From Synchiropus splendidus (lineage: Eukaryota > Chordata > Actinopteri > Syngnathiformes > Callionymidae): a DNA stretch of 64,000 bases. The stretch lies in contig NW_026527055.1 of assembly GCF_027744825.2 (NCBI RefSeq), positions 992,001-1,056,000 on the forward strand, read 5' to 3'. The notes under the pieces were generated by a model. That model saw only the letters and a list, made by a program, of their open reading frames with translations, ran no database searches and was not told the origin of the DNA. The position numbers and the translations under genes were made by a program. Shown piece by piece: positions 1 through 12,599 of the stretch; the stretch's first letter is position 1, and the number at the start of each line of letters is the position of its first letter.

Positions 1-853
1 ACATGAAATTTTCACCTCCCACGATAGCAGAAAGGCTCTTTCTAGTAGTTGCACATCAAATCTAAGCTGTCTAAAGAGTTTTTCCAAAGTTATCAATATT
101 TTTATGTTTGGCGTTCCGGAACCCACCTTATCTCAGCCTGAAAACGCGTTTTACATATTTTGCCATAACTTTGCAGGGAAGCTTCAGAACATGAAATTTT
201 AACACCCCACTATAGCAGAAAGGGTCTTTCTAGTAGTTGCACATCAAATCTAAGCTGTCTGAAGCGTTTTTCCAAAGTTATCAATATTTTTATGTTTGGC
301 GTTCCGGAATCGACCTTATCTCAGGCTGAAAACGCGTTTCCTGCATTGTGACATAACTTTGCAGGGAAGCTTCAGAACATGAAATGTTCACCTCCCACGG
401 TAGCAGAAAGGCTCTTTCTAGTAGTTGCACATCAAATCTAAACTGTCTAAAGAGTTTTTCCAAAGTTATCAATATTTTTATGTTTGGCGTTCCGGAATCG
501 ACCTTATCTCAGGCTGGAAACACGATTTACGCATTCTGCCATAACTTCTGCCATAAGCTTCAGAACATGAAATTTTAACACCCCACTAAAGCAGAAAGGG
601 TCTTTCTAGTAGTTGCACATCAAATCTAGGCTGTCTGAAGTGTTTTTCCAGAGTTATCAACATTCTTATGTTTGGCGTTCCGGAATCAACCTTATCTCAG
701 GCTGAAAACGCGTTTTACGCATTGTGCCATAACTTTGCAGGAAAGCTTCAGAACATGAAATTTTCAACTCCCACTATAGCAGAAAGGGTCTTTCTAGTAG
801 TTGCACATCAAATCTAAGCTGTCTGAAGCGTTTTTCCAAAGTTATCAATATTT

Positions 854-3800
854 TTATGTTTGGCGTTCCGGAATCGACCTTATCTGAGGCTGAAAACGCG
901 TTTCCTGCATTGTGGCATAACTATGCAGGGAAGCTTCAGAACATGAAATTTTCACCTCCCACTGTAGTAGAAAGGGTCTTTCTAGTAGTTGCACATCAAA
1001 TCTAAGCTGTCTGAAGTGTTTTTCCAAAGTTATCAACATTTTTATGTTTGGCGTTCTGAAATCAACGTCATCTCAGGCTGAAAACGAGTTTTACGCATTG
1101 TGCCATAACTTTGCAGGAAAGCTTCAGAACATGAAAATTTCACCTCCCACTATAGCAGAAAGGGTGTTTCTCGTAGTTGCACATCAAATCTAAGCTGTCT
1201 AAAGAGTTTTTTCAAAGTTATCAATATTTTTATGTTTGGCGTTCTGAAATCAACGTCATCTCAGGCTGAAAACGAGTTTTACGCATTGTGCCATAACTTT
1301 GCAGCGAAGCTTCAGAACATGAAATTTTCACCTCCCACTATAGCAGAAATGGTGTTTCTCGTAGTTGCACATCAAATCTAAGCTGTCTAAAGAGTTTTTT
1401 CAAAGTTATCAATATTTTTATGTTTGGCGTTCCGGAATCGACCTTATCTCAGGCTGAAAACGCGTTTCCTGCATTGTGGCATAACTTTGCAGGGAAGCTT
1501 CAGAACATCGAATTTTCACTTCCACAATGGCAGAAAGGGTCTTTCTAGTAGTTGCACATAAAATCTAAGCTGTCTGAAGTGTTTTTCCAGAATTATGAAC
1601 ATTTTCATGTTTGGCGTTCCGGAATCGACCTTATCTCAGGCTGAAAACGCGTTTTACGCATTGTGCCATAACTTTGCATAAAGCTTCAGAACATGAAATT
1701 TTCACCTCCCACTATAGCAGAAAGGGTTTTTCTAGTAGTTGCACATCAAATCTAAGCTGTCTGAAGTGTTTTTCCAAAGTTATCAACACTTTTATGTTTG
1801 GCGTTCCGGAATCAACCTTATCTCAGGCTGAAAACGCGTTTTACGCATTGTGCCATAACTTTGCAGGAAAGCTTCAGAACATGAAATTTTCAACTCCCAC
1901 TATAGCAGAAAGGGTCTTTCTAGTAGTTGCACATCAAATCTAAGCTGTCTGAAGTGTTTTTCCAAAGTTATCAATATTTTTATGTTTGGCGTTCCGGAAT
2001 CGACCTTATCTCAGGCTGAAAACGCGTTTCCTGCATTGTGACATAACTTTGCAGCGAAGCTTCAGAACATGAAATTTTCACTTCCCACTATAGCAGAAAG
2101 GGTCTTTCTAGTAGTTGCACATCAAATCTAAGCTGTCTGAAGTGTTTTTCCAAAGTTATCAACATTCTTATGTTTGACGTTCCCGAATCGACCTTATCTG
2201 AGGCTGAAAACGCGTTTCCTGCATTGTGGCATAACTATGCAGGGAAGCTTCAGAACATGAAATTTTCACCTCCCACTGTAGTAGAAAGGGTCTTTCTAGT
2301 AGTTGCACATCAAATCTAAGCTGTCTGAAGTGTTTTTCAAAAGTTATCAACATTTTTATGTTTGGCGATCTGAAATCAACGTCCTCTCAGGCTGAAAACG
2401 AGTTTTACGCATTGTGCCATAACTTTGCAGCGAAGCTTCAGAACATGAAATTTTCACCTCCCACTATAGCAGAAAGGGTGTTTCTCGTAGTTGCACATCA
2501 AATCTAAGCTGTCTAAAGAGTTTTTTCAAAGTTATCAATATTTTTATGTTTGGCGTTCTGAAATCAACGTCATCTCAGGCTGAAAACGAGTTTTACGCAT
2601 TGTGCCATAACTTTGCAGCGAAGCTTCAGAACATGAAATTTTCACCTCCCACTATAGCAGAAAGGGTGTTTCTCGTAGTTGCACATCAAATCTAAGCTGT
2701 CTAAAGAGTTTTTTCAAAGTTATCAATATTTTTATGTTTGGCGTTCCGGAATCGACCTATCTCAGGCTGAAAACGCGTTTCCTGCATTGTGGCATAACTT
2801 TGCAGGGAAGCTTCAGAACATCGAATTTTCACTTCCACAATGGCAGAAATGGTCTTTCTAGTAGTTGCACATAAAATCTAAGCTGTCTGAAGTGTTTTTC
2901 CAGAATTATGAACATTTTCATGTTTGGCGTTCCGGAATCGACCTTATCTCAGGCTGAAAACGCGTTTTACGCATTGTGCCATAACTTTGCATAAAGCTTC
3001 AGAACATGAAATTTTCACCTCCCACTATAGCAGAAAGGGTCTTTCTAGTAGTTGCACATCAAATCTAAGCTGTCTGAAGTGTTTTTCCAAAGTTATCAAC
3101 ACTTTTATGTTTGGCGTTCCGGAATCAACCTTATCTCAGGCTGAAAACGCGTTTTACGCATTGTGCCATAACTTTGCAGGAAAGCTTCAGAACATGAAAT
3201 TTTCAACTCCCACTATAGCAGAAAGGGTCTTTCTAGTAGTTGCACATCAAATCTAAGCTGTCTGAAGTGTTTTTCCAAAGTTATCAATATTTTTATGTTT
3301 GGCGTTCCGGAATCGACCTTATCTCAGGCTGAAAACGCGTTTCCTACATTGTGACAGAACTTTGCAGGGAAGCTTCAGAACATGAAATTTTCACCTCCCA
3401 CTATAGCAGAAAGGGTCTTTCTAGTAGTTGCACATCAAATCTAAGCTGTCTGAAGTGTTTTTCCAAAGTTATCAACATTCTTATGTTTGGCGTTCCGGAT
3501 TCGACCTTATCTCAGGCTGAAAACGCATTTTCTGCATTGTGGCATAACTATGCAGGGAAGCTTCAGAACATGAAATTTTCACCTCCCACTGTAGTAGAAA
3601 GGGTCTTTCTAGTAGTTGCACATCAAATCTAAGCTGTCTGAAGTGTTTTTCCAAAGTTATCAACATTTTTATGTTTGGCGTTCTGAAATCAACGTCATCT
3701 CAGGCTGAAAACGAGTTTTACGCATTGTGCCATAACTTTGCAGCGAAGCTTCAGAACATGAAATTTTCACCTCCCACTATAGCAGAAAGGGTGTTTCTCG

Positions 3801-4240
3801 TAGTTGCACATCAAATCTAAGCTGTCTAAAGAGTTTTTTCAAAGTTATCAATATTTTTATGTTTGGCGTTCCGGAATCGACCTTATCTCAGGCTGAAAAC
3901 GCGTTTCCTGCATTGTGGCATAACTTTGCAGGGAAGCTTCAGAACATCGAATTTTCACTTCCACAATGGCAGAAATGGTCTTTCTAGTAGTTGCACATAA
4001 AATCTAAGCTGTCTGAAGTGTTTTTCCAGAATTATGAACATTTTCATGTTTGGCGTTCCGGAATCGACCTTATCTCAGGCTGAAAACGCGTTTTACGCAT
4101 TGTGCCATAACTTTGCATAAAGCTTCAGAACATGAAATTTTCACCTCCCACTATAGCAGAAAGGGTCTTTCTAGTAGTTGCACATCAAATCTAAGCTGTC
4201 TGAAGTGTTTTTCCAAAGTTATCAACACTTTTATGTTTGG
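854..4240 (+). repeat. Higher-order repeat of about 7 monomers (period about 1313 bp)
   Basis: The marked monomers at 854, 2168 and 3481 are spaced 1314 and 1313 bp apart, and another marker recurs at 1611 and 2924, 1313 bp apart. The third copy is one monomer short (2924 to 4050 is 1126 bp). Diagnostic changes shared by the copies are the GCATAAAGCTT form of the HindIII region, the shortened TTCCACAATGGC segment, and neighbouring monomers of the TTCTGAAATCAACGTCATC type. A related partial unit lies just upstream, from about 660. Confidence 0.85.
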
Positions 4241-5379
4241 CGTTCCGGAATCGACCTTATCTCAGGCTGGAAACACGATTTACGCATTCTGCAATAACTT
4301 TGCAGGGAAGCTTCAGAATATGAAATTTTCATATCCCACTATAGCAGAAAGGGTCTTTCTAGTAGTTGCACATCAAATCTAAGCTGTCTGAAGTGTTTTT
4401 CCAAAGTTATCAACATTTTTACCTTTGGCGTTCCGGAATCGACCTTATCTCAGGCTGAAAACGCGTTTTCTGCATTGTTCCATAACTTTGCAGGGAAGCT
4501 TCAGAACATGAAATTTTAACCTCCCACTATAGCAGAATGCGTCTTTCTAGTAGTTGCACATCAAATCTAAGCTGTCTGAAGTGTTTTTCCAAAGTTATCA
4601 ATATTTTTATGTTTGGCGTTCCGGAACCCACCTTATCTCAGCCTGAAAACGCGTTTTACATATTTTGCCATAACTTAGCAGGGAAGCTTCAGAACATGAA
4701 ATTTTAACACCCCACTATAGCAGAAAGGGTCTTTCTAGTAGTTGCACATCAAATCTAAGCTGTCTGAAGTGTTTTTCCAAAGTTATCAATATTTTTATGT
4801 TTGGCGTTCCGGAATCGACCTTATCTCAGGCTGAAAACGCGTTTCCTGCATTGTGGCATAACTTTGCAGGGAAGCTTCAGAATATGAAATTTTCACCTCC
4901 CACTATAGCAGAAAGGGTCTTTCTAGTAGTTGCACATCAAATCTAAGCTGTCTGAAGTGTTTTTCCAAAGTTATCAACATTCTTATGTTTGGCGTTCCGG
5001 AATCGACCTTATCTCAGGCTGAAAACGCGTTTCCTGCATTGTGGCATAACTTTGCAGGGAAGCTTCAGAACATGAAATTTTCACCTCCCACTGTAGCAGA
5101 AAGGGTCTTTCTAGTAGTTGCACATCAAATCTAAGCTGTCTGAAGTGTTTTTCCAAAGTCATCAACATTTTTATGTTTGGCGTTCTGGAACCCACCTTAT
5201 CTCAGGCTGAAAACGCGTTTTCTGCATTGTGCCATCACTTTGCAGGAAAGCTGCAGAATATGAAATTTTCACCTGCCACTTTAGCAGAAAGGGTCTTTCT
5301 AGTAGTTGCACATCAAATCTAACCTGTCTGAAGTGTTTTTCGAAAGTTTTCAACATTTTTATGTTTGGCGTTCCGGAAC

Positions 5380-5402
5380 GCACCTTATTGAAAACGCCTT
5401 TT
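5380..5402 (+). repeat. Marker monomer with a 7-base internal deletion
   Basis: The segment between CCTTAT and TGAAAACG lacks the usual CTCAGGC. The same deletion appears near 23987, 42020, 43893, 44262 and 54978, usually with GATCGCACC or GAACGCACC beside it. The shared break and shared neighbouring changes indicate one ancestral deletion spread by copying. Confidence 0.8.
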
Positions 5403-6049
5403 CTGCATTGTGCCATAACTTTGCAGGGAAACTTCAGAACATGAAATTTTCACCTCCCACTATAGCAGAAAGGGTCTTTCTAGTAGTTGCACATCAAATC
5501 TAAAATGTCTGAAGTGATTTTTCAAAGTTATCATATTTTTATGTTTGGCTTTCCGGAATTGACCTTGTCTCATGCTGAAGACGAGTTTTCTGCATTGTGC
5601 CATAACTCTGCAGGGAAGCTTCAGAACATGACATTTAAACATCCTACTATAGCAGAAAGGGTCTTTCTAGTAGTTGCACATCAAATCTAAGCTGTCTGAA
5701 GTGTTTTTCCAAAGTTCTCAAAATTTTTATGTTTGGTGTTCTGGAACCCACCTTATCTCAGGCTGAAAACGTGTTTTCTGCATTGTGCCATAACTTTGCA
5801 GGAAAGCTGCAGAACATGAAATTTTCACCTCCCACTATATCAGAAAGGGTCTTTCTAGTAGTTGCACATCAAATCTAACCTGTCTGAAGTGTTTTTCCAA
5901 AGTTATCAACATTTTTATGTTTGGCGTTCCGGAACCCACCTTTTGTCAGGCTGAAAATGCGTTTTCTGCATTGTGCCACAACTTTGCAGGGAAGCTTCAG
6001 AACATGAAATTTTAACCTCCCACTATAGCAGAACGGGTCTTTCTAGTAG

Positions 6050-6445
6050 TTGCACATCAAATCTAAGCTGTCTGAAGTGTTTTTCCAAAGTTAGCAACAT
6101 TTTTATGTTTGCCGTTCTGAAATCAACGTCATCTCTGGCTGAAAACGAGTTTTACGCATTGTGCCAGAACTTTGCAGCGAAGCTTCAGAAGATGAAATTT
6201 TCACCTCCCACTATAGTAGAAAGGGTCTTTCTCGTAGTTGCACATCAAATCTAAGCTGTCTGAAGTGTTTTTCGAAAGTTTTCAACATTTTTATGTTTGG
6301 TGTTCCTGAATCGACCTTATCTCAGGCTGAAAACGCATTTCACGCATTGTGCCATAACTTTGCAGGAAAGCTTCAGAACATGAAAATTTCACCTCCCACT
6401 ATAGCAGAAAGGGTCTTTCTATTATTTGCACATCAAATCTAACCT
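6050..6445 (+). repeat. Two-monomer block, copy 1 of 3 widely spaced copies
   Basis: Two monomers with shared rare changes: GTTTGCCGTTCTGAAATCAAC, GTGCCAGAACTTTGC, GAAAGTTTTCAACA and TTTGGTGTTCCTGAATCG. The same pair recurs at 30850-31245, exactly 24800 bp away, and at about 55264-55660. The copies are much more alike than they are like their neighbours. Confidence 0.75.
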
Positions 6446-7429
6446 GTCTGAAGTGTTTTTCCAAAGTTATCAACATTTTTATGTTTGGCGTTCCGGAATC
6501 AACCTTATCTCAGGCTGAAAACGCGTTTTGTGCATTGTGCCATAACTTTGCAGGGAAGCTTCAGATCATGACATTTTCTCCTCCCACTATAGCATAAAGG
6601 GTCTCTCGAGTAGTTGCACATCAAATCTAAGCTGTCTGAAGTGTTTTTCGGAAGTTATCAACATTTTTATGTTTGGCCTTCCGGAATCGACCTCATGTGA
6701 GGCTTAAAACGCGTTTTCTGCATTGTGCCAAAACTTTGCAGGGAAGCTTCAGAACATGAAATTTTCACCTCCCACAATGGCAGAAATGGTCTTTCTAGTA
6801 GTTGCTCATCAAATCTAAGCTGTCTGAAGTGTTTTTCCTGAATTATGAACATTTTCATGTTTGGCGTTCCGGAATCGACCTTATCTCAGGCTGGAAACAC
6901 GATTTACGCATTCTGCCATAACTTTGCAGGGAAGCTTCAGAACATGAAATTTTCATATCCCACTATAGCAGAAAGGGTCTTTCTAGTAGTTGCACATCAA
7001 ATCTAACCTGTCTGAAGTGTTTTTCCAAAGTTATCAACATTTTATGTTTGGCGTTCCGGAATCAACCTTATCTCAGGCTGAAAACGCGTTTTCTGCATAG
7101 TGCCATAACTTTGCAGGGAAGCTTCAGATCATGACATTTTCTCCTCCCACTTTAGCATAAAGGGTCTCTCGAGTAGTTGCACATCAAATCTAAGCTGTCT
7201 GAAGTGTTTTTCGGAAGTTATCAACATTTTTATGTTTGGCGTTCCGGAATCGACCTTATGTGAGGCTTAAAACGCGTTTTCTGCATTGTGCCAAAACTTT
7301 GCAGGGAAGCTTCAGAACATGAAATTTTCACCTCCCACAATGGCAGAAATGGTCTTTCTAGTAGTTGCACATCAAATCTAAGCTGTCTGAAGTGTTTTTC
7401 CTGAATTATGAACATTTTCATGTTTGGCG

Positions 7430-10400
7430 TTCCGGAATCGACCTTATCTCAGGCTGAAAACGCGTTTTACGCATTGTGCCATAACTTTGCAGGAAAGCTT
7501 CAGAACATGAAATTTTCACCTCCCACTATAGCAGAAAGGGTCTTTCTAGTAGGTGCACATCAAATCGAAGCTGTCTGAAGTGTTTTTCCAAAGTTATCAA
7601 CACTTTTATGTTTGGCGTTCCAGAATCGACCTTATCTCAGGCTGGAAACACGATTTACGCATTCTGCCATAACTTTGCAGGGAAGCTTCAGAACATGAAA
7701 TTTTCATATCCCACTATAGCAGAAAGGGTCTTTCTAGTAGTTGCACATCAAATCTAAGCTGTCTGAACTGTTTTTCCAAAGTTATCAACATTTTTACGTT
7801 TGGCGTTCCGGAATCGACCTTATCTCAGGCTGAAAATGCGTTTTCTGCATTGTTCCATAACTTTGCAGGGAAGCTTCAGAACATGAACAATTTTAACCTC
7901 CCACTATAGCAGAATGCGTCTTTCTAGTAGTTGCACATCAAATCTAAGCTGTCTGAAGTGTTTTTCCAAAGTTATCAATATTTTTATGTTTGGCGTTCCG
8001 GAACCCACCTTATCTCAGCCTGAAAACGCGTTTTACATATTTTGCCATAACTTTGCAGGGAAGCTTCAGAACATGAAATTTTAACACCCCACTATAGCAG
8101 AAAGGTCTTTCTAGTAGTTGCACATCAAATCTAGGCTGTCTGAAGTGTTTTTCTAAAGTTATCAACATTCTTATGTTTGGCGTTCCGGAATCAACCTTAT
8201 CTCAGGCTGAAAACGCGTTTTACGCATTGTGCCATAACTTTGCAGGAAAGCTTCAGAACATGAAATTTTCAACTCCCACTATAGCAGAAAGGGTCTTTCG
8301 AGTAGTTGCACATCAAATCTAAGCTGTCTGAAGTGTTTTTCCAAAGTTATCAACATTTTGATGTTTGGCGTTCCGGAATCGACCTTATGTGAGGCTGAAC
8401 ACGAGTTTTCTGCATTGTGCCATAACTTTGCAGGGAAGCTTCAGAACATGAAAATTTCACCTCCCACTATAGCAGAAAGGGCCTTTCTTGTAGGTGCACA
8501 TCAAATCGAAGCTGTCTGAAGTGTTTTTCCAAAGTTATCAACACTTTTATGTTTGCCGTTCTGAAATCATCCTCATCTCAGGCTGAAAACGCGTTTTCTG
8601 CATTGTGCCATAACTTTGTAGGGAAGCTTCAGAACATGATATTTTCACCTCCCACTACAGCAGAAAGGGTCTTTCTCGCAGTTGCACATCAAATCTAAGC
8701 TGTCTGAAGTGTTTTTCCAAAGTTCTCAACATTTTTATGTTTGGCGTTCTGAAATCAACCTCATCTCAGGTTGAAAACGCATTTTCTGCATTGTGCCATA
8801 ACTTTGCAGGGAAGCTTCAGAACATGAAATTTTCACCTCCCACGATAGCAGAAAGGGTCTTTCGAGTAGTTGAACATCAAATCTAAGCTGTCTGAAGTGT
8901 TTTTCCAAAGTTATCAACATTTTGATGTTTGGCGTTCCGGAATCGACCTTATGTGAGGCTTAAAACGCGTTTTCTGCATTGTGCCAAAACTTTGCAGGGA
9001 AGCTTCAGAACATGAAATTTTCACTTCCCACAATGGCAGAAATGGTCTTTCTAGTAGTTGCACATCAAATCTAATCTGTCTGAAGTGTTTTTCCTGAATT
9101 ATGAACATTTTCATGTTTGGCGTTCCGGAATCGACCTTATCTCAGGCTGAAAACGCGTTTTACGCATTGTGCCATAACTTTGCAGGAAAGCTTCAGAACA
9201 TGAAATTTTCACCTCCCACTATAGCAGAAAGGGTCTTTCTAGTAGGTGCACATCAAATCTAAGCTGTCTGAAGTGTTTTTCCAAAGTTATCAATATTTTT
9301 ATGTTTGGCGTTCCGGAACCCACCTTATCTCAGCCTGAAAACGCGTTTTACATATTTTGCCATAACTTTGCAGGGAAGCTTCAGAACATGAAATTTTAAC
9401 ACCCCACTATAGCAGAAAGGTCTTTCTAGTAGTTGCACATCAAATCTAGGCTGTCTGAAGTGTTTTTCTAAAGTTATCAACATTCTTATGTTTGGCGTTC
9501 CGGAATCAACCTTATCTCAGGCTGAAAACGCGTTTTACGCATTGTGCCATTACTTTGCAGGAAAGCTTCAGAACATGAAATTTTCAACTCCCACTATAGC
9601 AGAAAGGGTCTTTCGAGTAGTTGCACATCAAATCTAAGCTGTCTGAAGTGTTTTTCCAAAGTTATCAACATTTTGATGTTTGGCGTTCCGGAATCGACCT
9701 TATGTGAGGCTGAACACGAGTTTTCTGCATTGTGCCATAACTTTGCAGGGAAGCTTCAGAACATGAAAATTTCACCTCCCACTATAGCAGAAAGGGCCTT
9801 TCTTGTAGGTGCACATCAAATCGAAGCTGTCTGAAGTGTTTTTCCAAAGTTATCAACACTTTTATGTTTGCCGTTCTGAAATCATCCTCATCTCAGGCTG
9901 AAAACGCGTTTTCTGCATTGTGCCATAACTTTGTAGGGAAGCTTCAGAACATGATATTTTCACCTCCCACTACAGCAGAAAGGGTCTTTCTCGCAGTTGC
10001 ACATCAAATCTAAGCTGTCTGAAGTGTTTTTCCAAAGTTCTCAACATTTTTATGTTTGGCGTTCTGAAATCAACCTCATCTCAGGTTGAAAACGCATTTT
10101 CTGCATTGTGCCATAACTTTGCAGGGAAGCTTCAGAACATGAAATTTTCACCTCCCACGATAGCAGAAAGGGTCTTTCGAGTAGTTGAACATCAAATCTA
10201 AGCTGTCTGAAGTGTTTTTCCAAAGTTATCAACATTTTGATGTTTGGCGTTCCGGAATCGACCTTATGTGAGGCTTAAAACGCGTTTTCTGCATTGTGCC
10301 AAAACTTTGCAGGGAAGCTTCAGAACATGAAATTTTCACTTCCCACAATGGCAGAAATGGTCTTTCTAGTAGTTGCACATCAAATCTAAGCTGTCTGAAG

Positions 10401-11720
10401 TGTTTTTCCTGAATTATGAACATTTTCATGTTTGGCGTTCCGGAATCGACCTTATCTCAGGCTGAAAACGCGTTTTACGCATTGTGCCATAACTTTGCAG
10501 GAAAGCTTCAGAACATGAAATTTTCACCTCCCACTATAGCAGAAAGGGTCTTTCTAGTAGGTGCACATCAAATCGAAGCTGTCTGAAGTGTTTTTCCAAA
10601 GTTATCAACACTTTTATGTTTGGCGTTCCGGAATCGACCTTATCTCAGGCTGGAAACACGATTTACGCATTCTGCCATAACTTTGCAGGGAAGCTTCAGA
10701 ACATGAAATTTTCATATCCCACTATAGCAGAAAGGGTCTTTCTAGTAGTTGCACATCAAATCTAAGCTGTCTGAACTGTTTTTCCAAAGTTATCAACATT
10801 TTTACGTTTGGCGTCCCGGAATCGACCTTATCTCAGGCTGAAAATGCGTTTTCTGCATTGTTCCATAACTTTGCAGGGAAGCTTCAGAACATGAAATTTT
10901 AACCTCCCACTATAGCAGAATGCGTCTTTCTAGTAGTTGCACATCAAATCTAAGCTGTCTGAAGTGTTTTTCGAAAGTTATCAATATTTTTATGTTTGGC
11001 GTTCCGGAACCCACCTTATCTCAGCCTGAAAACGCGTTTTACATATTTTGCCATAACTTTGCAGGGAAGCTTCAGAACATGAAATTTTAACACCCCACTA
11101 TAGCAGAAAGGTCTTTCTAGTAGTTGCACATCAAATCTAGGCTGTCTGAAGTGTTTTTCTAAAGTTATCAACATTCTTATATTTGGCGTTCCGGAATCAA
11201 CCTTATCTCAGGCTGAAAACGCGTTTTACGCATTGTGCCATAACTTTGCAGGAAAGCTTCAGAACATGAACTTTTCAACTCCCACTATAGCAGAAAGGGT
11301 CTTTCGAGTAGTTGCACATCAAATCTAAGCTGTCTGAAGTGTTTTTCCAAAGTTATCAACATTTTGATGTTTGGCGTTCCGGAATCGACCTTATGTGAGG
11401 CTGAACACGAGTTTTCTGCATTGTGCCATAACTTTGCAGGGAAGCTTCAGAACATGAAAATTTCACCTCCCACTATAGCAGAAAGGGCCTTTCTTGTAGG
11501 TGCACATCAAATCGAAGCTGTCTGAAGTGTTTTTCCAAAGTTATCAACACTTTTATGTTTGCCGTTCTGAAATCATCCTCATCTCAGGCTGAAAACGCGT
11601 TTTCTGCATTGTGCCATAACTTTGTAGGGAAGCTTCAGAACATGATATTTTCACCTCCCACTACAGCAGAAAGGGTCTTTCTCGCAGTTGCACATCAAAT
11701 CTAAGCTGTCTGAAGTGTTT
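7430..11720 (+). repeat. Higher-order repeats of 7 and 9 monomers (periods 1315 and 1690 bp)
   Basis: A marker monomer with a one-base loss (AGCAGAAAGGTCTTTC) followed by a CATTCTTATG monomer recurs at about 8100, 9416 and 11106, spaced 1315 and 1690 bp. The next monomer (CAACATTTTGATG with TTATGTGAGGCTGAACACGAG) recurs with it at about 8350, 9665 and 11355. The pair at 8735 and 8914 recurs at 10050 and 10229. A wider match joins 7430-8495 to 10438-11500 at an offset of about 3008 bp, or 16 monomers. The longer 9-monomer copy appears to be a 7-monomer copy with two extra units. Confidence 0.85.
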
Positions 11721-12599
11721 TTCCAAAGTTATCAACACTTTTATGTTTGGCGTTCCGGAATCGACCTTATCTCAGGCTTAAAACACGATTTACGCATTCT
11801 GCCATAACTTTGCAGGGAAGCTTCAGAATATGAAATTTTCATATCCCACTATAGCAGAAAGGGTCTTTCTAGTAGTCTCACATAAAATCTTAGCTGTCTG
11901 AAGTGTTTTTCCAAAGTTCTCAACATTTTTATGTTTGGCGTTCTGAAATCAACCTCATCTCAGGTTGAAAACGCATTTTCAGCATTGTGCCATAACTTTG
12001 CAGGGAAGCTTCAGAACATGAAATTTTCACCTCTCACAATAGCAGAAAGGGTCTTTCGAGTAGTTGCACATCAAATCTAAGCTGTCTGAAGTGTTTTTCC
12101 AAAGTTATCAACATCTTGATGTTTGGCGTTCCGGAATCGACCTTATCTGACGACGAAAACGCGTTTCTGCATTGTGCCGTAACTTTGCAGGTAAGCTCCA
12201 GAACATGAAATTTTCACCTCCCACTATACCAGAAAGGGTCTTTCTAGTACTTGCACATCAAATCTAAGCTGTCTTGAAGTGTTTTTTAAAAGTTATCAAC
12301 ATTTTTATGTTTGGCGTTCCGGAACCCACCTTATCTCAGGCTGAAAACACGATTTACGCATTCTGCCATAACTTTGCAGGGAAGCTTCAGGACATGAAAT
12401 TTTCATATCCCACTATAGCAGAAAGGGTCTTTCTAGTAGTCTCACATCAAATCTAAGCTGTCTGAAGTGTTTTTCCAAAGTTATCAACATTTTTATGTTT
12501 GGCGCTGCGGAATCGACCTTATCTCAGGCTGAAAACGCGTTTTCTGCATTGTGCCATAACTTTGCAGGGAAGCTTCAGAACATGAATTTTTAACCTCCC

